Shown piece after piece: positions 48,201-55,641 of a stretch of 64,000 nucleotides of DNA. The notes under the pieces are model-generated. The model was not told the DNA's origin. It made no database searches and saw only the letters and a list, made by a program, of their open reading frames with translations. The DNA is taken from contig NZ_JBHUEJ010000036.1 of assembly GCF_042680565.1 (NCBI RefSeq), forward strand, positions 333,604 to 397,603, in the 5' to 3' direction. Position 1 is the stretch's first letter, and the number at the start of each line of letters is the position of its first letter. The DNA comes from Ottowia flava (GTDB lineage: Bacteria > Pseudomonadota > Gammaproteobacteria > Burkholderiales > Burkholderiaceae_C). The translations under genes and the position numbers were made by a program.

Positions 48201-48267
48201 GATTGATACAAACGTCGCCGGCCGACGCGCAGACTTGGCGCCACGCTGTTTGAACAAGCTTCCACAT
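45259..48267 (-). CDS. Large Ig-repeat surface protein with IPTL-CTERM signal
   Basis: A 1002-residue exported protein. A long N-terminus leads to a hydrophobic AAAAGAMALALPSVSHA signal core. An N-terminal domain of about 140 residues is not recognised. Then come six He_PIG-type Ig repeats of about 90 residues, each with VG-YSQ--SASGG and LPAGL-LS--GVLSGTPTAGG elements. Next is a smaller Ig-like domain (TLTFPAQSPASHTYASAG) and a domain with paired Cys. The C-terminus VPTLGAWALALLAGLLGLLGRRRW is an IPTL-CTERM sorting signal. Likely an adhesin or surface-displayed protein. ATG at 48267 follows GAGGGGT. Confidence 0.88.
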   Translation of the reverse strand: MWKLVQTAWRQVCASAGDVCINPPPALPRRLGGGLRRAAAAGAMALALPSVSHAFDGGFSVVDQTIQGTGCPVAFISQSSSGTASVQFISYDRQAGGSVWNVNSIQSYPTYVPPGSPPGTPPSGGPVTVADLEACGLSNVINLAQNGADGPSRAADAYMGFSFRATQSGVIYDYEVAIKGASGTQVVNTRTPVSAPTIVLAPAALPGSTVGVAYSQTVTASGGVAPYSFALTGALPAGLAFNSVTGVLSGTPSTAGSFPISVSATDSGVHLGSQSYVLNVAPPTITVTPVSVPAGTVGVGYSQSVSATGGIAPYTYGVAGGALPAGLSLSTIGLITGVPTAGGSFNFTLRATSNSTGVGAPHSGTRSYTLVINPPTIGVTPATLPAATAGAAYSQNLSASGGTAGYTFAVTAGTLPPGMTLSSAGVLSGTSTASNTFNFTVTATDSSTGTGPYPGSRAYTLQVMAPGVTVLPATLPNGAVGSAYSQSFSATGGTAPYTYSLAVGPLPPGLTLSAGVLSGTPTSGGTFSFSVRAIDATTGPAAPYSGERAYTVTIGPPTITVAPSTLPSAAVASTYSQTVTASGGTAPYQYTVTAGALPAGLALSTAGVISGTPTAAGSFNFTVSARDSSAGAGPYTGSQAYTLTVSAPTITLTPGTLAAAAVGSAYSQTLTASGGVSPYTYSVSAGALPAGLALSPAGVLSGTPTAGGDFIFSVRARDSSTGTGAPFEATVAYTLTVAKAAQTLTFPAQSPASHTYASAGTFAINPPATSDAPANPVRPIVYSSLTTGVCTVAGTTVTMVASGACTLAADQAGDTSYLAAAQVTQTVMIDGIKSFSGTTVPGPGGTAGPASASFTGGGAACGFDAAGTGFEAASAAPPPGKVLPQGMFRFRLTGCDTGSTVTMTVTWPQAVGEYGKYGRETVGAAGSTWFTPPGLAISGNSASFTITDGGVGDGDGADGVIADPTGPLAAAPPVVVPTLGAWALALLAGLLGLLGRRRWRTA
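46066..47690 (-). repeat. Six tandem Ig-domain coding repeats
   Basis: Six imperfect repeats of about 270 bases, each coding for one He_PIG Ig domain of the IPTL-CTERM protein. Similarity between units at DNA level is high enough to allow recombination and copy-number change. Confidence 0.75.
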
Positions 48268-48689
48268 ACCCCTCGCGCCCTTCTCTCGTGCACAGTTTTT
48301 GAACGGGTAGAACCAAACTGGGTAATTCCCACACGCACAACGCACATGAGTATAGAAATATTCTTACTATCCAAAAACAAATATTTACATACTGCCGACC
48401 TGTTTAGGCATTGACCAAAAATGATGTTTTTTTCTGCAGCTGGGGGACTCAAGGCAGGCCACGACGCGCGGTGAAGGCCATGCCAATGGTCTGGGCCGCG
48501 GCTGACGCGGAGGAGCGGCGAGCACCCAGGGCGCGCAGCCCGTGACCCAACGGGCAGGCACGCACCTACGCAGCCGCGATGCGGTCAAAAAAACAAGAAA
48601 ATACGGCCTTCGCCCTAGAACCACCTGCGCTGGCAGCTCATGATTTCATAGCGAGCCATGTCACACCCGGGCGCCGGGCGGAAGAAAAA
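48268..48689. other. AT-rich promoter region of the Ig-repeat protein gene
   Basis: Between 48330 and 48430 the base composition drops well below the GC level of the rest of the window. A minus-strand TATACT lies at 48354-48349 with a weak TTTTTG 17 bases upstream. The remainder to 48689 has no recognised gene. Confidence 0.5.
48349..48377 (-). promoter_or_regulatory. Candidate promoter of the Ig-repeat protein gene
   Basis: TATACT -10 box with TTTTTG 17 bases upstream on the minus strand; the leader would be about 75 bases. Motif inference only. Confidence 0.3.
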
Positions 48690-49054
48690 GTGTGAAGTCT
48701 GCCGATACGCCGGATTCTGTGCGCGCCCGGTTGCCCGGCCGCGTGACCGCCATCAATCTGGGCCGGGGGTCGCCCACCCGGCTCGGTGCCACCTACCCGC
48801 CAGCTCAGCGGAACCACCTCAATACTGGCCTACTTGGTGTTGCTGCGCGTAGAGATTGCCCGTTTCACCCACCTTGGATGCTCGTACCTTCGGCTTTCGC
48901 CTCCGGTGCGGCACCCACGGTGACTCGTCTCTGTTGCTCTGATCCTCACCTCACGGTGGAGAGCCGTTAGCTCCTACGCTGTCCTGTGCAGTCCGGACGT
49001 TCCTCCAGTGCGCTCTTTCGAGACTTGCACCAGCGGCGGTCTGGCAGGCTTCAC
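48690..49054 (-). ncRNA. rnpB: RNase P RNA, bacterial type A
   Basis: RNase P RNA is the ribozyme that matures tRNA 5' ends. Minus-strand landmarks appear in the right order: 5' GAAGCCTGCCAGACCG, GAGGAACGTCCGGACT, the ACAGAGACGAGTC loop region, GGTGGGTGAAACGG, and 3' CACAGAATCCGGCGTATCGG followed by a T-rich end near 48683. The GGAGGAACGTCCGGACTGC and ACAGAATCCGGC segments are the two strands of the universally conserved core. The length, about 365 nt, is normal. Plus-strand ORFs here are chance. Confidence 0.93.
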
Positions 49055-49090
49055 GGGGCGATTATCGCCCGCGCCGCTCGTGCCGGAATG

Positions 49091-49276
49091 TCAGGGCGCC
49101 CAGATCGGCGTGCCGTTGGTGCCCATGTGAATGCTGTTGAGGATAACCAGCAACAAGCCGAGCAGCCCCAGCCCCATGGCCACGCCGCCTAATTTGCGGC
49201 GGTTGGCGCTGTAGCCGCCGACCAGCAGCGCGCAGCTGATGGCAAGAGCGAGAAGGTTGAAGTGAAACAGCGACAT
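49091..49276 (-). CDS. Small two-span membrane protein
   Basis: A 61-residue hydrophobic protein, MSLFHFNLLALAISCALLVG then NRRKLGGVAMGLGLLGLLLV and ending GTNGTPIWAP. Two membrane helices joined by a short basic loop. No family recognised. It lies just upstream of rnpB on the same strand and is divergent from cysK. Confidence 0.5.
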   Translation of the reverse strand: MSLFHFNLLALAISCALLVGGYSANRRKLGGVAMGLGLLGLLLVILNSIHMGTNGTPIWAP

Positions 49277-49485
49277 GAAGGCGTGGCAGAAGGCGTGCGG
49301 AGCACAGTACCGGTCCAGTATCGACCGGTACGGGCGCCGGTGTTCTGCGCCAGCGCAAGGTTTTGCGCAGTGGGCGCCGAGCGGCATATGCCTTCTTGGC
49401 ATACCCATATCGCGCGAAGACGGATCAAGTGCGTGAGAATGGGCAGCAAGATCGCCTCTTTCACACCGTTTTCAGGAGCCCTGCC

Positions 49486-50403
49486 ATGAAAGTCGACAAC
49501 ATCCTCCAGACCATCGGCGGCACGCCCGAAGTGCGCATCCAGCGCCTGTTCGGCCCGGACGCCCAGGTGTGGATCAAGTCCGAGCGCAGCAACCCCGGCG
49601 GCTCGATCAAGGACCGCATTGCCCTGGCCATGGTCGAAGACGCAGAGAAGTCCGGCCAATTGAAGCCCGGGGGCACCATCATCGAACCCACCAGTGGCAA
49701 CACCGGCGTGGGCCTGGCGATGGTCGCGGCCGTCAAGGGCTACAAGCTGGTGCTGGTGATGCCCGAAAGCATGTCGATCGAGCGCCGCCGCCTGATGCTG
49801 GCCTATGGCGCCAAGTTCGACCTGACCCCGCGCGAAAAGGGCATGAAGGGCGCCATCGCCCGCGCCGAAGAGCTGGCCGCGCAGACGCCCGGCGCCTGGA
49901 TCCCGCAGCAGTTTGAAAACCCGGCCAACGTCACCGTGCACGCTGAAACCACGGCGCAGGAGATTCTGGCCGACTTCCCGGATGGGCTGGACGTGCTGAT
50001 CACCGGCGTGGGCACGGGCGGCCACATTACCGGCGTGGCCAAGGTGCTGAAGGCCAAGTGGCCCCAGCTGAAGGTGTTTGCGGTCGAGCCGACGCTGTCG
50101 CCCGTGATCAGCGGCGGCCAGCCGGCGCCGCACCCGATCCAGGGCATTGGCGCGGGCTTCATCCCCAAGAACCTGGACACCAGCCTGCTGGACGGCGTGA
50201 TCCAGGTCGAGGCCGACGCGGCCAAGGACTACGGCCGCCGCAGCGCGTCGGAAGAAGGCATGCTGGTGGGCATCAGCAGCGGCGCCACGCTGGCCGCCAT
50301 CGCGCAAAAGCTGCCCGAGCTGCCGGCCGGCAGCCGCGTGCTGGGCTTCAACTACGACACGGGCGAGCGCTACCTGTCGGTGGACGGCTACCTCCCGGCT
50401 TGA
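49486..50403 (+). CDS. cysK: Cysteine synthase A-type O-acetylserine sulfhydrylase
   Basis: Makes cysteine from O-acetylserine and sulphide with PLP. The 305-residue protein has the PLP lysine in SNPGGSIKDRIA (about residue 43), the substrate loop EPTSGNTGVGLA near residue 67, and the phosphate cup GVGTGGHITGVAKVL near residue 173. The Lys-Asp-Arg and Thr-Ser-Gly-Asn-Thr-Gly motifs are complete. ATG at 49486 has CAGGAG upstream. Cystathionine beta-synthase-like or CysM activity is possible but less likely. Confidence 0.92.
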   Translation: MKVDNILQTIGGTPEVRIQRLFGPDAQVWIKSERSNPGGSIKDRIALAMVEDAEKSGQLKPGGTIIEPTSGNTGVGLAMVAAVKGYKLVLVMPESMSIERRRLMLAYGAKFDLTPREKGMKGAIARAEELAAQTPGAWIPQQFENPANVTVHAETTAQEILADFPDGLDVLITGVGTGGHITGVAKVLKAKWPQLKVFAVEPTLSPVISGGQPAPHPIQGIGAGFIPKNLDTSLLDGVIQVEADAAKDYGRRSASEEGMLVGISSGATLAAIAQKLPELPAGSRVLGFNYDTGERYLSVDGYLPA

Positions 50404-50429
50404 AGGCCTGAGGGCTTGAGGGCCTAAGC

Positions 50430-50456
50430 CGCGCACGCCGACGACCGACGTGCGCG
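50430..50456 (+). terminator. Hairpin downstream of cysK
   Basis: Perfect 8-base arms CGCGCACG and CGTGCGCG around an 11-base loop, 27 bases after the cysK stop. There is no T-run, so it may be a weak terminator or an RNA-stabilising stem. Confidence 0.4.
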
Positions 50457-50611
50457 ACTTGGTGCGCCCTTGATGAACGCCCGGTGCCTCAACGGCGCCC
50501 ACCGGGCTATGGCCAGCACCGCCAGAGCCGTCGGTTTCGCGCGACCCGAGGGGGTCCACTTCCGTCGCGGCGTCCGCTTCGCACCACACTCGTGCCAGTA
50601 TTCACCTCGAA

Positions 50612-50629
50612 AAAGCACGATCGTGCTTT
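50612..50629. promoter_or_regulatory. 18-base palindrome, candidate operator
   Basis: AAAGCACGATCGTGCTTT is perfectly symmetric and lies 92 bases upstream of the next gene. The form suits a dimeric repressor such as a TetR-type protein. No such regulator gene is nearby. Confidence 0.5.
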
Positions 50630-50720
50630 AAAACACCTTGTTTCAAGGGTTATCCAGAAGGGGCATGGGCGCCGGATCGTTCCACACTCGTCGGAGTTTT
50701 AAACGTTTGATGTAACTGTC

Positions 50721-51242
50721 ATGATCTACCAGAAAACCGAGCTCGGTCAGCGCGCCATGAAGGATCGGCACGCCGTGGAGATCACGCGCGCGCAGCGCTC
50801 TGCCCTGATCCTGCTGGACGGCCAGCGCTCGACCGCCTCGGTACTCGACGCCACCTTGTCGCTGGGCGTGTCGCGCGAGGACATCGACCGGTTGGCCGAG
50901 CTCGGCCTGATCGCCACGATGCCTGGCTCGGCCAGCGCCGATATGCCGCGGGGCGACGCCCAGTTGACCGACTTCGCGTCCAGCACACTGGCGGCACGCC
51001 ATGGCCCCATGGACTTGCCGGTGGCACCCAACAACGAAGAAGAGCGGGTGCGGCGCTACAAGAAGGCGTACCCGCTGGCCACGCAGATCACCGCCACGTT
51101 GGGGCTGCGCGGCTTCAAGCTGAACCTGGCGGTGGAATCGGCTCAGGGTTTCGACGGCCTGATCGAGCTGCTGCCCAAGATCCGCGCCGCGGTCGGCGAC
51201 GAGCGCGTGCAACCACTGCGCGACGCGTTGGAAGGCCGCTGA
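50721..51242 (+). CDS. Conserved-looking hypothetical protein with winged-helix-like N-terminus
   Basis: A 173-residue cytoplasmic protein. Residues about 18-70 (EITRAQRSALILLDGQRSTASV to IDRLAELGLIATM) look like a winged-helix or MarR-like DNA-binding fold. The C-terminal part (ATLGLRGFKLNLAVESAQGFDGLIELLPKIRAAVGDE) looks helical. No family recognised; a regulator is a guess. The ATG is preceded by no strong ribosome-binding site. An 18-base palindrome lies upstream, so it might be self-regulated. Confidence 0.6.
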   Translation: MIYQKTELGQRAMKDRHAVEITRAQRSALILLDGQRSTASVLDATLSLGVSREDIDRLAELGLIATMPGSASADMPRGDAQLTDFASSTLAARHGPMDLPVAPNNEEERVRRYKKAYPLATQITATLGLRGFKLNLAVESAQGFDGLIELLPKIRAAVGDERVQPLRDALEGR

Positions 51243-51259
51243 GCGCGCCGCACCGCGGT

Positions 51260-51322
51260 TTTCAAGACAAATCGGCCTTCAGCCCTACAGCCACCAGCGC
51301 AAACCGCTCCTGAATCGGGAGC
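51260..51322 (-). repeat. Interspersed repeat, copy 12
   Basis: On the minus strand GATTCAGGAGCGGTTTGCGC, then GGCTGTAGGGCTGAAGGCCGATTTG. The GATTCAGGAGC variant is the one that also occurs in the two coding copies. Confidence 0.85.
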
Positions 51323-51507
51323 AATCGGTGTGACCACAAGGGCCCGAGCCCGCCCGCCAGCAGGGCAAGGACGATCAAGGCCAGCCACACCGCGCCGTGC
51401 CACTGCCGTTCGCGCCGGAAGTGGTCATTGATGCTCGCTTGCGCCGCTTCGGTTGGGTCATGCCCGCTATCATCGTCGGCCTTGCTTGATCACCACAAGC
51501 CACCGCC

Positions 51508-53253
51508 ATGATCCGACTGTCTGAACTCCGCCTGCCGCTCGCGCAGGCCGAAGCGCCCGAGGCGCTGCTTCGCACCGCCGCCGCGGCCAAGCTGGGCCTG
51601 CCGCCCGAGGCCATCGCCACCCTCACCGTCTTCAAACGCAGCTTCGACGCGCGCAAGGCCGAGCTGCTGGCCGTCTACATCGTCGACCTCGCGCTGGCGC
51701 CGGGGCAGGACGAAGCCGCGCTGCTGGCGCGCTTTGACGCCGACCCGCACGTACAGCCCACGCCCGACATGGCCTGGCGCGCGCCCGTCAGCGCGCCTGC
51801 CGATTGGGGGGACGCCAACGCCAGCGCGCGGCCGGTGGTGATCGGCTTTGGGCCCTGCGGCATTTTTGCCGCGCTGGTGCTGGCGCAGATGGGGCTGAAG
51901 CCCATCGTGCTGGAGCGCGGCAAGCCGGTCCGCCAGCGGACGAAAGACACCTGGGGCCTGTGGCGCCAGCGCGCGCTGAACCCCGAAAGCAACGTGCAAT
52001 TTGGTGAAGGCGGTGCCGGCCTGTTTTCAGACGGAAAGCTGTACAGCCAGGTGCGCGACCCACGCCACCTGGGGCGCAAGGTGATGGAAGAATTCGTCGC
52101 CGCTGGCGCGCCGGAAGAGATCCTGTGGGTGGCGCACCCGCACGTCGGCACCTTCAAGCTCGTGAAGGTGGTGGAGAACCTGCGCGCGCAGATCATCGCG
52201 CTGGGCGGTGAGATCCGCTTTCAGCACCGCGTGACCGACGTGCTACTGAATCAGGAGCTAGCCGCGCAAGCGGTTGTAGGGCTGGAGGTCGAAAACCTTC
52301 AAAACGGCGAACGCAGCACGCTGCCCACGTCGCACGTGGTGCTGGCCGTGGGCCACAGCGCGCGCGACACTTTTCAGCGACTGTACCAGCGCGGTGTGCA
52401 CATGCTGGCCAAGCCGTTTTCGATCGGCGTGCGCATCGAGCACCCGCAAGGCGTGATCGACCGCGCGCGCTGGGGTCGCCACGCCGGCCACCCACTGCTG
52501 GGCGCGGCCGACTACAAACTGGTGCACCACGCCACGCAGGCCGAAGGCGCGGGCCGCGCGGTCTACAGCTTCTGCATGTGCCCGGGCGGCACCGTGGTCG
52601 CCGCCACCAGCGAGCCCGGCCGCGTCGTCACCAACGGCATGAGCCAGTATTCGCGCAACGAGCGCAACGCCAACGCCGGCATGGTGGTCGGCATCGAGCC
52701 GGCCGACTTTCCGCGCGACCCTGCGGCGTTTGAAGCCACGCTGGGCGATGCGCTGGGCGCCGCCGATGTGCCGGCGGGGCAAACCCATCCGCTGGCCGGC
52801 ATCGTGCTGCAGCGCCAGCTCGAATCGGGCGCCTACGCCTTGGGCGGCGCCGACTACAACGCCCCGGCGCAGCGCGTGCAGGACTTTCTGGCGCAGCGCC
52901 CATCGACAGGGCCTGGCGAGGTGCTGCCTTCGTACCAACCCGGCGTGCTGTGGACCGACCTGCACACCGCCCTGCCCGCCTACGCCAGCGCCGCCATGCG
53001 CGAAGCGCTGCCGGCATTCGGCCGCAAGATCAGGGGCTACGACATGGCCGACGCGGTGATGACCGGCGTCGAAACCCGCACCAGCTCGCCCGTGCACCTT
53101 CGCCGCGGCGACGACCTGCAAAGCCTGAATGTGCGCGGCCTGTACCCCGCCGGTGAAGGCGCGGGCTACGCCGGCGGCATCCTGTCGGCGGGCATCGACG
53201 GCATCAAGGTGGGTGAAGCGGTGGCACTAAGCCTGATGGCGGCGACCGCTTGA
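51508..53253 (+). CDS. FAD-dependent dehydrogenase (COG2509-like)
   Basis: A 581-residue flavoprotein of uncharacterised function. Residues 1-90 form an N-terminal ferredoxin-like region. The FAD fold VVIGFGPCGIFAALVLAQMGLKPIVLERGK lies near residue 110, and NVQFGEGGAGLFSDGKLYSQ is the family signature. Near the C-terminus GLYPAGEGAGYAGGILSAGIDGIKVGEAVA closes the FAD site. Residues about 245-266 (LLNQELAAQAVVGLEVENLQ) come from an in-frame repeat copy between two strands of the FAD domain. The rest of the family core looks intact. Confidence 0.88.
   Translation: MIRLSELRLPLAQAEAPEALLRTAAAAKLGLPPEAIATLTVFKRSFDARKAELLAVYIVDLALAPGQDEAALLARFDADPHVQPTPDMAWRAPVSAPADWGDANASARPVVIGFGPCGIFAALVLAQMGLKPIVLERGKPVRQRTKDTWGLWRQRALNPESNVQFGEGGAGLFSDGKLYSQVRDPRHLGRKVMEEFVAAGAPEEILWVAHPHVGTFKLVKVVENLRAQIIALGGEIRFQHRVTDVLLNQELAAQAVVGLEVENLQNGERSTLPTSHVVLAVGHSARDTFQRLYQRGVHMLAKPFSIGVRIEHPQGVIDRARWGRHAGHPLLGAADYKLVHHATQAEGAGRAVYSFCMCPGGTVVAATSEPGRVVTNGMSQYSRNERNANAGMVVGIEPADFPRDPAAFEATLGDALGAADVPAGQTHPLAGIVLQRQLESGAYALGGADYNAPAQRVQDFLAQRPSTGPGEVLPSYQPGVLWTDLHTALPAYASAAMREALPAFGRKIRGYDMADAVMTGVETRTSSPVHLRRGDDLQSLNVRGLYPAGEGAGYAGGILSAGIDGIKVGEAVALSLMAATA
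52241..52305 (+). repeat. Interspersed repeat, copy 13, inside the FAD dehydrogenase gene
   Basis: AATCAGGAGCTAGCCGCGCA, then GCGGTTGTAGGGCTGGAGGTC, all in frame and coding NQELAAQAVVGLEVE. Same frame as the copy in the Nudix/MBL gene. Confidence 0.85.
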
Positions 53254-53283
53254 GGCGATCTGTGCGCAAGCGACTGCCGCATT

Positions 53284-53340
53284 GCTATTCAACATATAGC
53301 TGACTGCGCCCTGCTGTATTGGCTTAACAGCTTATTTCTA
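53284..53340 (+). repeat. Interspersed repeat, copy 14 (diverged)
   Basis: ATAGCTGACTGCGCC, then CTGTATTGGCTTAACAGC, a decayed copy between convergent genes. Confidence 0.55.
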
Positions 53341-53433
53341 TTGAACGCTGGGCCGCCATCCGGCGTCTCGTTCCTTGCGGCGGCGCGACGCCGCTAGCGG
53401 CATCCAGCACGCATCGCCGAACGCACCCGGGGC

Positions 53434-54291
53434 TCAGCGCCCGCTGGCCTCCACCGTGGTGCGCCCGGCATCGTCTTGCGCCCACAGCTTCCAGCCGTCG
53501 CCCTCCGGCTGCGCGAAGAAGTGCAGCGGGTTGCCGCAGAACATGGCAGCGACGTTGCGCACGTCGAACGCCACCGGCTCGCGCCCGGCCACGCTGCGGA
53601 ACACCTCGTGCAGATAGGTGGCCGGGATGCCGCCGTTGACCACCAGCGCCGGGTAGCCTTCCACCTGCGTGGCGTAGGCGAGGTCGGTGTGGATGCGGTG
53701 CGGGTTGTCGCAGATGGCGGAATAGCGGAAGTTCAGCACCTCGTCGGGCAGCAGGCTGCGCACGTAGCCGGGGCGCGCGCTGGCCGACTCCGTAGGGTCC
53801 GGTGCGGCGGGCGGCGCGGCTGTGACCGACTGCGGCGGCGCGCCTTCGCGCAGCACGTAGTCGCGCAGCTCGATGACGGCGGGCGCGGCCTCGCCTTCGA
53901 CAAAGATGCGGTGCTCGAAGGCCACCAGCGCGAAGCGGCCCGAGCGGCCCTGCTTCATCACCGGCTCGCCCAGGCGCCGCGTTTCCTGGCGCACGTCGGC
54001 GCCGATGGCGATCTCGCCCGGAAACTGGCAGCGCCGCCCAGCAAACATCAGGCGCGGCAGGTCTTCCAGCCCCGGGATGTTGACGCGGTGGCGCGTCGCA
54101 CCGTCGGGGCGCAGCGCGGACTGGCGCGTGGGCGGGTTGAACATCAGGTTGTGCCAGCCGTGCGGCAGGCGATCGCCCATCCGCAGCGACGCCGGGTCGC
54201 GGTCCAGCATGGCCAGCAGGCGCCGCACCAGGGTCAGGGAGCAGCGGTCGTGTTCGACTTCGGTGGCGGTCGGGGCGTTGGGCGAGGTCAC
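53434..54291 (-). CDS. Hotdog-fold acyl-CoA dehydratase (FAS1-like dehydratase / HTD2 type)
   Basis: A 285-residue double-hotdog protein related to mesaconyl-C4-CoA hydratases and fungal HTD2. The second hotdog has ICDNPHRIHTDLAYATQVEGYPALVVNGG near residue 195, with the Asp and His of the hydratase motif. The N-terminal half has the PHGWHNLMFNPPTRQSAL segment. It hydrates or dehydrates an acyl-CoA; the substrate is unknown. GTG at 54291 was chosen, as a longer frame has no support. No neighbouring acyl-CoA genes are present. Confidence 0.8.
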   Translation of the reverse strand: MTSPNAPTATEVEHDRCSLTLVRRLLAMLDRDPASLRMGDRLPHGWHNLMFNPPTRQSALRPDGATRHRVNIPGLEDLPRLMFAGRRCQFPGEIAIGADVRQETRRLGEPVMKQGRSGRFALVAFEHRIFVEGEAAPAVIELRDYVLREGAPPQSVTAAPPAAPDPTESASARPGYVRSLLPDEVLNFRYSAICDNPHRIHTDLAYATQVEGYPALVVNGGIPATYLHEVFRSVAGREPVAFDVRNVAAMFCGNPLHFFAQPEGDGWKLWAQDDAGRTTVEASGR

Positions 54292-54364
54292 GCGGGGGCT
54301 TTCCTGACAGGGGTGGGGGGCCGCGGCGTGCGCGGTGCAGCGAAATCCACTGTAGAGCAGCCAC

Positions 54365-54400
54365 AAAAAAACCGCAGCGCCTGGGAGACACTGCGGTTTT
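54365..54400 (-). terminator. Intrinsic terminator of htpX
   Basis: AAAACCGCAG and CTGCGGTTTT form a 10-base perfect stem around 13 bases; the minus-strand transcript ends in seven T residues. It also has a T-run in the plus direction, so it may work both ways. Confidence 0.88.
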
Positions 54401-54446
54401 GATAGCTGGTTGCGCAGATTCAGCGCCGGCCAGCGATCGATTTCAC
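54399..54446 (+). repeat. Interspersed repeat, copy 15
   Basis: TTGATAGCTGGTTGCGCAGA, then CAGCGCCGGCCAGCGATCGATTT. It overlaps the terminator T-run and precedes the htpX stop. Confidence 0.65.
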
Positions 54447-54453
54447 TGGAATA

Positions 54454-55320
54454 TCAACGGCCGGCGCGCAGCGCAGCAATGCGCTCTTCCATCGGCGGGT
54501 GCGTGGCAAACAGTTTGCCGATGTCGCCGACGATGGCCATGCTCTGCAGGTTCTTGGGCATGCCCTGGCCTTCGGCGTGCATGCCGCCCAGGCGGGCCAG
54601 CGCGTTGATCATCGAGTTGGGCTGACCCATCAGGTGGGCGGCACCGGCGTCGGCGCGGAATTCGCGCTGGCGCGAGAACCAGGCCACGATGATGCCGGCC
54701 AGAAAGCCGAACAGGATGTCCAGCACGATGGTGGTCACGTAGTAGCCGATGCCGGGGCCGCTGCTGTCGTTGTCGCGGCGCAGGAAGCCGTCGACCAGCG
54801 AGCCGATGATGCGGCTGGCGAACACGACGAAGGTGTTCATCACGCCCTGGATCAGCGCCATGGTGACCATGTCGCCGTTGGCCACGTGAGACACCTCGTG
54901 GCCGATCACCGCCTCGACCTCCTCGCGCGTCATGCCGCGCAGGAGGCCGGTGGACACGGCCACCAGGGCCGAGTTCTTGAACGCGCCGGTGGCAAAGGCG
55001 TTGGCCTCGCCCTCATAAATACCGACTTCGGGCATGCCGATGCCGGCCTGCCCGGCGAACTTGCGCACGGTCTCGACGATCCAGGCCTCGTCGGCGTTGG
55101 CGGGCTGGTCGATGATCTTCACGCCCATGGACATCTTGGCCATGGTCTTGCTCATCAGCAGCGAAATGATCGAGCCGGCAAAGCCCACCACCAGCGAGAA
55201 GATCATCAGCTGCCCGGTGTCGGTGCCGGTGTAGCGACCCAGCCCGAACAGGCTGGTGATGATGCCCACCACCACCATCACGGCGATGTTGGTGAGCACA
55301 AACAACATGATGCGTTTCAT
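54454..55320 (-). CDS. htpX: Membrane protease HtpX
   Basis: HtpX is a zinc metalloprotease of the inner membrane that helps degrade misfolded membrane proteins. The 288-residue protein has N-terminal spans at about 5-26 and 37-57. HEVSH is at residues 141-145 in EVEAVIGHEVSHVANGDM. Two further spans follow, with the third zinc ligand near REFRADAGAAHLMG. ATG at 55320 gives MKRIMLFVLTN, the usual family start. Confidence 0.95.
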   Translation of the reverse strand: MKRIMLFVLTNIAVMVVVGIITSLFGLGRYTGTDTGQLMIFSLVVGFAGSIISLLMSKTMAKMSMGVKIIDQPANADEAWIVETVRKFAGQAGIGMPEVGIYEGEANAFATGAFKNSALVAVSTGLLRGMTREEVEAVIGHEVSHVANGDMVTMALIQGVMNTFVVFASRIIGSLVDGFLRRDNDSSGPGIGYYVTTIVLDILFGFLAGIIVAWFSRQREFRADAGAAHLMGQPNSMINALARLGGMHAEGQGMPKNLQSMAIVGDIGKLFATHPPMEERIAALRAGR

Positions 55321-55641
55321 CGTTTTCCTTCGAAGAGGGAAGTCGTGCCACCCCGGCACGAAAAGCGGGTGCCATCACATGTGGGCCAACCGGCCCGCTT
55401 CAAGCCGCCCGCACTCCGAGCGGCTTGGATACCCCGGCACAGGCCGGGTTCCCACGAAGTTATCACGGAAGCTGCCCGCTGGGCCGGCCCGTCGGCGCCC
55501 GCTTGAAGTTCGCGGCGCAGCACCGGCGGCGGCACATGCGCAGCCCAACGCACATCCGCACTGCCATTTGGCACATGCATGGCATCCTATGATGGTCGCC
55601 GCAGTATCTTCCGACCTATTTCCACCCTTACGAAGACGCCC
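55321..55641. other. Divergent region between htpX and argE
   Basis: 320 bases of shared upstream sequence, with a small CCCGG/CCGGG hairpin near 55432-55450. No clear regulator site and no gene. Confidence 0.5.

Larger units (their letters stand above)
50404..50720. other. Intergenic region between cysK and a conserved hypothetical gene
   Basis: Holds a hairpin at 50430-50456 downstream of cysK and an 18-base palindrome at 50612-50629. No gene supported. Confidence 0.6.

Noticed and set aside
48692..48970. Plus-strand ORF in the rnpB region
   Set aside because: The region shows the conserved RNase P RNA segments on the minus strand; the ORF has no ribosome-binding site or protein features.
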